Shown here in pieces: positions 56,947 through 64,000 of a DNA stretch of 64,000 bases (positions are counted from its first letter, which is position 1; each line of letters opens with the position of its first letter). The DNA is taken from positions 77,994,861 through 78,058,860 of the forward strand of contig CM055316.2 in the NCBI GenBank assembly GCA_029255685.2, given 5' to 3'. The notes under the pieces were generated by a model. That model was not told the DNA's origin. It saw nothing but the letters and a program-made list of their open reading frames with translations, and made no database searches. The stretch is from Silene conica. Lineage: Eukaryota; Streptophyta; Magnoliopsida; Caryophyllales; Caryophyllaceae. The position numbers and the translations under genes were made by a program.

Positions 56947-58407
56947 TATTTGTTGAGACTCGCCTCATACGGTCATACCCACATCATCGGACTTTATACA
57001 TTATCAGTCTTTTTCACCTTAGGCTTTGTTTGGTAAAACGAGCTGAAAAACTACCTGAAAGGGTAGCCGATAAGTTAGCTGAAAATTATCAGCTGATAAG
57101 TTAACTGACTATATAAAAAACGGTTTGCTAAACTAACTGAAAAGGTAGCTTATTTTGGTGAAATAACATAAAAAGACATAATAATTATTTATTATATTAT
57201 ACATTAAAAGGTAAAAAGATAATATAACCTAGAATTCATCTCAGACTACTTGCCAAATACTCAAAAAAAATAAGCTACCTGATTAACACTAGATTTTTTA
57301 AATGACCTCCCTTTTTACAAAAAGAAGTGGTGCATAATATCCACTCATTGGATAATTTCCATTGAAAGTGGGATAGAGATTCAACCAAAGTTTTAAGTTG
57401 GTTCTTTGATTTTTAAGACTCGGTTTAATACTTCGCTAAAACTTTGATATATTAATATATTATTAGTAATCTCGGGTGAGTTGTCTCGAGACTTACCAAT
57501 TTTGTCTCGGGAGTCGAGACCAATAAAAATCATACTCTAACAAAAAAATTGTCATATATATGCAATTAGTGTATTCGATCTATTTTTAATATTTTAACAT
57601 GGAAATAAACGTCGTCTTAAAGCGACTTGCTTAATAAACAATATAATCCCATTATTTGATGATAGATTGCTTATTGTTATAACATTTTCATTGAGATTAT
57701 TGGCCAAAAATTATTTGTTGTTATAATTGGTTTAGATTTTATAAGATATATATTATTGCTTGACGAATCATTCGATTATCTTATCGAATTTAAAAGTAAT
57801 TAGCGATTGTATATTTATGCATCATTATTTTGTACTCTATTGCGAACTATTTAAATCAACTCTGTAAATGGTCAATAGGAAAATGATCATTAATAGGACT
57901 ATATATATAGATGTATATGAGCATCGTACCTCTAATATAAATTTAATTGAGCTTATATGCAATGTTTTGAGCTTTTAACAATTTTTTCTTACACTATAAC
58001 TTTTTATTGTTAAAATTAAAATTATTGGATTTTATATGTATTATTTTTTAGTTTCAGTATATTGGTTTGATTTATAATTTTTTTTATTAAGACGCTCAGA
58101 TTCTTTTCAAAAAAGCTCGTAAAATATTTCTATAAGTTCAATTTTTTTATTATAAAGTTCGAAATTTATCCTACCAGATGTATACATCTGATTTTATAAT
58201 ACTTTAATTGGAAAATTATAATCACACATTTGTAAATCGTGAATTGTTCAGCCAAATGACCAAAAGTTTTTATTGACGAGTCGACGAAGCTAGATTGTTG
58301 TTATGGTAGACTCTTTAATGTTTTTAAAATGTTGCGTTGTTCAGGAATCAAAATTACTTTATTGAGCAAAATTTTGTAGAAAATTCTAAAATAGAGGAGT
58401 TTCAAGA

Positions 58408-58630
58408 TTTAGGCAATGTTCTTTTCGGCTAAAACGAGCTGAATTGAATTAATTTGAGTAGAGCTTAATTGAACGAAATTGAGTGATGAAATTGAGGTGA
58501 AGTGAATTTTGTTGAATTAAAAGTTAATTTTGTGAAGAGATTAACCGAAAATAATTAATTGAACGTAAATAAAACTTAACGGAATATAACCAAGTAAAAT
58601 TGAAAAGAGCTGAAATTAAGTAAAGAAGAA
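58408..58630. mobile_element. MITE family A, copy 4
   Basis: TGTTCTTTTCGGCTAAAACG at left, AAAAGAGCTGAAATTAAG near the right, with GAACGTAAATAAAACTTA between. About 223 bp. Same orientation as copies 1 and 2. Confidence 0.7.
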
Positions 58631-59267
58631 TAGAGTCTTAGTCTACTTAAAAATTTTACTCAATAATCAATCACTTTTATTGTTAATCTCTTATTTTTTT
58701 GTCCTATTTTTAATAGAATAACACCACTACAATTTCAGGCTCAATATCGTTACGTTATTCTCAAATTTCATCGTGTTTGACCTTTATTATCTAAGATCCG
58801 AATGTCCGATGACTAGTTTCTAATCATAATACATTAGAGAGAAGATGAAACACTAAGTAAGACCAACAATGCAACCCAAAATATAGTCCTACATTTAGGA
58901 GATGATGACGATAATGAAGATGAAAATAACATTTGATTCGAATATGCTTGTTTTAAGTTCACATTTATCTTAAATTAGGAACTTTTTGTCAACTATTATT
59001 ACTCAAGTAGTCACTTTAGAGTTTAGCGCGTATTAATACAAAGTATAAACATCAAAGCAACTTCTTACACTTGGCATCTCTATCTTTCTAACATCTGTCA
59101 CTTCCTCTCCTATCATTCAACTACATATCGATCCTACTTTGCTATCTATCCCTCGTGCTATTTTATCGTGCTTCATCGATTTAATTTGTGACGAATATAT
59201 ATGTCTTAATAAACATATTTAATTGAAAGATGTGAAAAAAAAAAGAACAGAACGCCTATTGAATATT

Positions 59268-59296
59268 TAGTAAGTCTTGCTTGCGACGGGTCGTTA
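59268..59296. mobile_element. MITE family B fragment cut by the copia insertion
   Basis: TTAGTAAGTCTTGCTTGCGACGGG, the end of family B, runs directly into the LTR that starts at 59297, so the retrotransposon landed inside a MITE. The other part of the MITE would lie beyond the window. Confidence 0.6.
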
Positions 59297-59862
59297 TGTT
59301 GGGAAAAACTCGTATTTCCCTCTTTGTGTAATTACGGAAAAATAAATATAATGCAGTGGAAAATTAAATTAGACAAAGACACAATAGAATTTTTGGTTAC
59401 GCGGAAAAACCCAAATAGGTAAACAACCGCGGGACAAGTAGTCCAATTCTTCCACTATAATGTTGTAGGATTACAAGTCGTCACCTTAATCAGGTGGATA
59501 TCTCTCACTTTTAATAGTGGTTTTCTTTCTTCACAAAACTTCTCACAATAATAATATACTAATTATTGTGGATTATAATATATATTTATGTTGTTGTGAT
59601 TGATGAAATGAACTCTCCAATTCCTCGTATTTATAGGTGATCATGAGGAGAGAGTTACTTCTTCCTTAATAGCTTAAATGAATGTTTCACATACACATTC
59701 ATTCGATGATGGCGTTTTCAGTATTGATGTAAATAATGCATCTAATTTGTGCATTTCTACTTTCTAACTTATGCATTCAATAGATAAGTTTCATCTCATG
59801 TGAAACATTTTCTATTTACTCGTTGTGTTAATTCACTCAATTAAAGAGAGAATAACCCAACA
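59297..59862 (-). repeat. 3' LTR of the copia element (566 bp)
   Basis: Bounded by TGTTGGGAAA and ACCCAACA. On the minus strand the polypurine tract GAGAAGGGGGAGATT (59877-59863) directly precedes it. Confidence 0.9.
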
Positions 59863-59880
59863 AATCTCCCCCTTCTCGAC

Positions 59881-62800
59881 TTAATTGGAGGGTATCACCA
59901 CACCGGACCCATCACAACAATCATCAAACTTCTTTGTTGATATGGTCTTGGTCATCATGTCGGACCAATTATCATCAGTGTGAACTTTATCAAGTTGAAG
60001 CTTCTTTTCTTCTAACACATCTCGAATCCAATGATATCGAACATCGATGTGTTTGGATCTTGAATGGTAGGCTGGATTTTTAGCTAAGTGAATAGCGCTT
60101 TGATTATCACAAAGTAGAACATAATTTTCTTGCTTTTGATCAAGCTCTAGCAAGAAATTCTTCAGCCATAACATTTCTTTACAAGCTTCGGCGGCTGCAA
60201 TATATTCGGCCTCTGTAGTTGACAACGCAACACATTTTTGTAGTTTAGACTGCCAAGATACAGCTCCCCCTGAAAAAGTAGTCAAATAACCCGATGTCGA
60301 TTTTCTGGAGTCGACATCACCTGCCATGTCTGCATCACAATACCCTTTTAGCAAAGGTTCACCTTTTCCAAAAGATAAGCATCTATTGCTCGTTCCCCGA
60401 AGATATCTAAATATCAATTTCACAGCGGACCAATGTTCCTTTCCGGGATTAGATAAATGACGACTAACTACTCCGACTGCATAAGCAATGTCGGGTCTTG
60501 TACATATCATGACATACATTAGACTGCCAACAGCGGAAGAATAGGGGATATTCTGCATCTCGAGTCTTTCATTCTCACTAACTGGGCTTTGCTTCTTACT
60601 GAGTTTGATATGTCCAGGAAGTGGCATAGTAACCGGTTTGGCATTGTACATTTTGAATTTCTCAAGGATTTTCTCAATATATCTCTCTTGGGATAACCAT
60701 AAGAGTTTCTTCTCTCGATCACGAACAACTTTAATCCCAAGGATTTGTCTTGCCTGTCCCAAATCTTTCATAGCAAATGATTTGCTAAGAGCTTTCTTGA
60801 GTGATGCAATTTTGAGTTTATCTTGCCCAACAATTAACATATCATCAACATATAATAATAGTATGATAAAATCACCACTTGCGTACCTCTTCATGAAAAC
60901 ACAATGATCAGTCTGTGTTTTATTAAAACCATGCTCGATCATGAAGGAATCAAATTTCTTATACCATTGGTGTGGTGCCTGCTTTAAACCATAGAGACTT
61001 TTGTTGAGACGACATACGAGATTTTCTTTACCTGGTTCTTCGAATCCTTCAGGTTGCTCCATATAAATATCCTCATCAATATCTCCATGTAAGAATGCCG
61101 TTTTTACATCGAGTTGCTCAATCTTCAAATCTAGACTAGCAGCTAGACCCATTACAACTCGGATAGATGTCATCTTCACAACAGGGGAAAATATTTCATC
61201 AAAATCTATCCCCTTTTTCTGATTGCATCCCTTGACAACAATTCGAGCTTTGTATCGAGGTTTAGGATTGTTCTCTTCATTATTGAGCTTGAACACCCAT
61301 TTACATCTCAACGCTCGTTTTCCTTTGGGCAACTCCACTAGATCATAAGTGTAATTCTCATGCAAGGATTGCATTTCTTCTTGCATAGCTTTATCCCATT
61401 CTTCTTTATGATCGTTGGTTAGTACTTCTCCATAATTCTGAGGCTCCCCTGCATCAGCGATAAGTTCATACTCTTCTTCACTATATCTAGTGGATGGACG
61501 TCGTTCTCTATCACCACGACGTGGTTCGGGTTGAACTGGAGTATTCATATCATCTTCTTCAAATTGTTCAACATTTTGACCATGATTTTGTTCTCTTTCT
61601 TCTCTCCCTACATCATTTGGTACCACAGGGGATGGTGAAGAATTATTACGAACAATAATATGAGGTTGAGACTTCTCGGACTCCTTGAGGTCTTCAATTG
61701 TTTGATCCTCGAAAAAAACAACATCTCGGCTTCTCACTATCTTTCTTTTGACTGGATCCCATAATCTATAGCCAAATTCATCTTTGGGTGAGCCAAGGTA
61801 AATACATTGCCTGGTTTTTGAATCCAATTTGGCTCGCTCGTCCTTCGGAATGTGGACAAATGCGCGACAACCAAACACCTTCAGGTGATCATAAGAGATC
61901 TTCTTTCCCGACCATATTTCATCTGGAATACTTTTATTCAAAGAGTTTGATGGTGAGAGATTAATAATATCAATAGCAGTCTTCAGAGCTTCTCCCCAGT
62001 ATGAGTTTGGGAGTTTTGCGTGAGATAACATACATCGAACTCTTTCACAAATTGTCCGGTTCATTCTTTCAGCTATGCCATTTAGCTGAGGTGTCTTCGG
62101 AGGTGTCTTTTCTAGCCGGATACCAAAAGACTTGCAATAATCTTCAAATGGACCACGGTATTCACCACCATTATCAGCACGGACGCACTTTAATTTCTTA
62201 CCCGTTTGACGTTCCACCATGGCATGGAATTCCTTAAAGGATTGAAGTACCTGGTCTTTGGTTTTCAACAAATATAACCAAACCTTTCTCGAATGATCAT
62301 CAATAAAGGTGACAAAATATGACGCACCTCCTTGAGATTTTTCAGTCATAGAGCAAACGTCAGTATGAACCAAATCTAGGATATACTTTCTTCTAGATGG
62401 CGAGTTGGATCTTTTAAATGAGACTCTATGCTGCTTTCCTGCTAAACAGTGTGTGCAAGGATCAAGAGATTTAACTTTCACCTTTGGTAGTAGGTCTTTT
62501 TGTGAGAGGATTTGTAATCCTTTCTCACTCATATGCCCTAACCTTTTATGCCATAATTCCAAGGAAGAATTATCATGAGCAATATTTGCCTCCTCCTTGA
62601 ATACGCGTCCATGGGTGAAATATAAGGTACCTTCTTTCTTGCCTCGGGCAATAATCATGTTACCATTGGTGAGCTTCCACTTTCCAGCACCAAAATAATT
62701 CATATACCCAACGTCATCAAGTTTACCAGCTGACATTAGATTAAGCCGCATATCAGGTACATGTCTCACATCTTTCAACATAAGCTTACAACCGGTACTA

Positions 62801-63045
62801 GTCACCAGTTGAATATCTCCTAAGCCAACAATTTTGCTTGTGACTTGATTTCCCATTTTCACCGTACCAAAATCACCTTTCTTGTAGGATGAAAATAACC
62901 ATTCATGTGGGGTGATGTGAAAAGATGCACCTGAATCGACAATCCATAGGCTTTCATCAGAAGCTAGATTGCGATAATTGTCTTCTCCTATTATAAATAT
63001 ATCGGTTTCTTCCTCAATCGCAACAGCACTGGTGCTTGGCTCTTC
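59881..63045 (-). CDS. copia pol: protease, integrase, reverse transcriptase, RNase H
   Basis: An open frame of 1054 codons plus stop, from the frame change at 63045 to the stop at 59881; it has no ATG of its own at the start and so needs fusion to gag. Order: protease active site WIVDSGASFH; integrase zinc finger (HKRLGHMSEKGLQ...CTHCLAGKQH) and catalytic core (D of DVCSMTEK, DNGGEYRG, and the Glu in NGIAERMNR); reverse transcriptase (KARIVVKGCNQKKGIDFDEI, LLYVDDMLIVG); RNase H (GYCDADMAGD, STTEAEYIAAAEA). All catalytic residues I can identify are present. Gag plus pol would total about 1325 residues, the size of Tnt1-type polyproteins. Confidence 0.9.
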   Translation of the reverse strand, partial: EEPSTSAVAIEEETDIFIIGEDNYRNLASDESLWIVDSGASFHITPHEWLFSSYKKGDFGTVKMGNQVTSKIVGLGDIQLVTSTGCKLMLKDVRHVPDMRLNLMSAGKLDDVGYMNYFGAGKWKLTNGNMIIARGKKEGTLYFTHGRVFKEEANIAHDNSSLELWHKRLGHMSEKGLQILSQKDLLPKVKVKSLDPCTHCLAGKQHRVSFKRSNSPSRRKYILDLVHTDVCSMTEKSQGGASYFVTFIDDHSRKVWLYLLKTKDQVLQSFKEFHAMVERQTGKKLKCVRADNGGEYRGPFEDYCKSFGIRLEKTPPKTPQLNGIAERMNRTICERVRCMLSHAKLPNSYWGEALKTAIDIINLSPSNSLNKSIPDEIWSGKKISYDHLKVFGCRAFVHIPKDERAKLDSKTRQCIYLGSPKDEFGYRLWDPVKRKIVRSRDVVFFEDQTIEDLKESEKSQPHIIVRNNSSPSPVVPNDVGREEREQNHGQNVEQFEEDDMNTPVQPEPRRGDRERRPSTRYSEEEYELIADAGEPQNYGEVLTNDHKEEWDKAMQEEMQSLHENYTYDLVELPKGKRALRCKWVFKLNNEENNPKPRYKARIVVKGCNQKKGIDFDEIFSPVVKMTSIRVVMGLAASLDLKIEQLDVKTAFLHGDIDEDIYMEQPEGFEEPGKENLVCRLNKSLYGLKQAPHQWYKKFDSFMIEHGFNKTQTDHCVFMKRYASGDFIILLLYVDDMLIVGQDKLKIASLKKALSKSFAMKDLGQARQILGIKVVRDREKKLLWLSQERYIEKILEKFKMYNAKPVTMPLPGHIKLSKKQSPVSENERLEMQNIPYSSAVGSLMYVMICTRPDIAYAVGVVSRHLSNPGKEHWSAVKLIFRYLRGTSNRCLSFGKGEPLLKGYCDADMAGDVDSRKSTSGYLTTFSGGAVSWQSKLQKCVALSTTEAEYIAAAEACKEMLWLKNFLLELDQKQENYVLLCDNQSAIHLAKNPAYHSRSKHIDVRYHWIRDVLEEKKLQLDKVHTDDNWSDMMTKTISTKKFDDCCDGSGVVIPSN

Positions 63046-63857
63046 TTTGGGTCAATTTGATCTGGCTTGACCGTACCATTTTTCTGGTCTCTCTTCAAAT
63101 TCCGACATTCGTATTTTCTATGACCCGGTTTACCACAATAATAACAAGTGACGCTAGCTCTAGAACGAGATTTGGATCGTCCTCTTGACTTGTCACGCCC
63201 CTTGTTTCTAGAATAATCACGATTTTCACTCCTTCCTCTATTTTCAACAACATTAACGTCAGAATGTGTTGAAATTCCACGCTCCTTTCTCCTAGCTTCT
63301 TCATTTAGAAGACTGTCAGCAACTATATCCATGGTGAGATTTCCTTCAAGGGATGAGTTACTGAGTGTAACAACTAAAGTGTCCCAACTCTCAGGAAGAG
63401 AGCTTAAAAGCAATAATGCTTGTAGCTCATCATCAATCTTCATATCCACCTTGGTTAACTGGTTTACAAGGCCCTTGAAATTATTCAAGTGTTCAATCAT
63501 GCCTTGACCATCTTTGAAATCTAACTTCACCAATCGTCTTACGAGAAGAGCTTTATTTCTTGGAGTTTTCTTTTGAATCATAGATTCAAGTTTTGTCCAT
63601 AATTCATGAGCATTAGTGAAAGTAGCCACATGCTCAAATAAACTTCGGTCAATATATTTACGTATCATAGCGACCGCTTTCCGATTAAGAAGATCCCAAT
63701 CTTTGTCTGATTTTCCTTCTGGCTTATCTTCACTAATGATAGGCTCATACAAATCTTTACAATATAAGTGATCCTCCATCATTGGCTTCCAATAGGAATA
63801 ATTATCAGCCGTGAGTTTAAACATATCACCATCATAATGAGCGACGGTAGTCTCCAT
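62991..63857 (-). CDS. copia gag (capsid/nucleocapsid)
   Basis: A 288-aa frame from the first ATG at 63857 (METTVAHYDGDMFKLTADNY); an upstream in-frame GTG exists but is not needed. It has the copia gag core (WTKLESMIQKKTPRNKALLV, MIEHLNNFKGLVNQLTKVDM, LLSSLPESWDTLVVTLSN), a basic Arg/Ser-rich linker, and one zinc knuckle CYYCGKPGHRKYEC (CX2CX4HX4C). Gag homology ends near 63050; the last 18 residues (from about SQAPVLLRL) are probably out-of-frame reading of the pol start. Confidence 0.88.
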   Translation of the reverse strand: METTVAHYDGDMFKLTADNYSYWKPMMEDHLYCKDLYEPIISEDKPEGKSDKDWDLLNRKAVAMIRKYIDRSLFEHVATFTNAHELWTKLESMIQKKTPRNKALLVRRLVKLDFKDGQGMIEHLNNFKGLVNQLTKVDMKIDDELQALLLLSSLPESWDTLVVTLSNSSLEGNLTMDIVADSLLNEEARRKERGISTHSDVNVVENRGRSENRDYSRNKGRDKSRGRSKSRSRASVTCYYCGKPGHRKYECRNLKRDQKNGTVKPDQIDPKKSQAPVLLRLRKKPIYL

Positions 63858-63891
63858 AATAACACAAGAATTTGTTGAGCCCACTAACGTG

Positions 63892-63904
63892 GCTCTTATA
63901 CCAC
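63892..63904 (-). other. Primer binding site of the copia element
   Basis: On the minus strand TGGTATAAGAGCC follows the 5' LTR after one base: the tRNA-Met primer site with one substitution (TAAGAG for TCAGAG). Confidence 0.75.
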
Positions 63905-64000
63905 TGTTGGGAAAAACTCGTATTTCCCTCTTTGTGTAATTACGGAAAAATAAATATAATGCAGTGGAAAATTAAATTAGACAAAGACACAATAGAATTT
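63905..64000 (-). repeat. 5' LTR of the copia element, truncated by the window
   Basis: Starts TGTTGGGAAAAACTCG and matches 59297-59392 base for base up to the end of the window. Confidence 0.92.

Larger units (their letters stand above)
56949..59296. other. Gene-poor AT-rich region
   Basis: No gene seen. At 57015-57300 lies a MITE-like patch (AAACGAGCTGAAAAACTACC, GGTAGCTTATTTTGG) without defined borders, and MITE family A copy 4 lies at 58408-58630. Confidence 0.45.
59297..64000 (-). mobile_element. Near-complete Tnt1-like Ty1/copia retrotransposon, cut by window end
   Basis: Minus-strand order: 5' LTR (63905 onward, cut by the window edge), primer site, gag, pol (protease, integrase, reverse transcriptase, RNase H), purine tract, 3' LTR (59297-59862). 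The 96 visible bases of the 5' LTR equal the start of the 3' LTR without mismatch, so the insertion is recent. The only coding disruption seen is a -1 frame change between gag and pol. The 5-bp left flank is CGTTA; the right flank is outside the window. Confidence 0.93.

Noticed and set aside
59881-63884. Additional short frames on both strands inside the copia element
   Set aside because: Alternative-frame readings of the gag and pol genes.

Overview
The window is nuclear DNA of a flowering plant. It has small exons with GT/AG introns, chloroplast-targeted and plant-specific protein families (PAP/fibrillin, PPR, CCT, ATL), Ty1/copia, TRIM, Helitron and MITE elements, and a very AT-rich repeat compartment. 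Recurrent short words such as ACTCCGTA and the style of the MITEs suggest a eudicot, possibly Caryophyllales; that placement is inference only.

Region by region: (1) 1-4.6 kb holds a decayed LINE fragment and a five-exon minus-strand gene of the bark-storage-protein/nucleoside-phosphorylase family, with a hAT-type MITE in its last intron. (2) 4.6-20.2 kb is a transposon graveyard: a Mutator-type MITE, hAT MITEs, a TRIM, a truncated copia element ending in 28 C, and a nested stack in which a hAT-like element (10979-20223) carries a long-TIR element (11791-19934) that in turn contains two Helitrons. (3) 20.5-26.4 kb is a RING-H2 neighbourhood: a tiny intact RING-H2 gene, a decayed RING fragment, two SINE copies, and a two-exon ATL20/21-like gene (extracellular GUB_WAK domain, membrane span, RING-H2) whose intron carries an almost intact TRIM. 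(4) 28.5-39.8 kb holds two conserved minus-strand genes: a six-exon SFT2-like Golgi transport protein and a 13-exon PAP14/ORG1-like plastid protein (pseudokinase plus fibrillin). A full-length-looking retroposon with 16-bp target duplications lies between them. (5) 41-46.5 kb is a compact plus-strand block: tRNA-Arg(ACG), a single-exon PPR gene and a single-exon F-box gene. (6) 49.9-53.0 kb is a four-exon CCT-domain gene on the minus strand. (7) 53-59 kb is gene-poor with Stowaway-like and hAT MITEs. (8) 59.3 kb to the end is a young, nearly complete Tnt1-like copia retrotransposon on the minus strand, cut by the window edge inside its 5' LTR.

The cellular genes are unrelated housekeeping or regulatory genes and do not form a pathway. 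Exon models were assembled by hand from splice consensus, continuous reading phase and family similarity: the five multi-exon models all close in frame (320, 410, 166, 677 and 285 codons before the stop). The most unusual material is in the repeats: tRNA-like modules with A- and B-box-like motifs recur inside the terminal repeats or bodies of several different DNA transposons; the copia gag/pol junction falls exactly on a -1 slippery heptamer; and one Helitron contains a possible three-exon, 52-codon gene. All of these come from reading the sequence only, with no database search.
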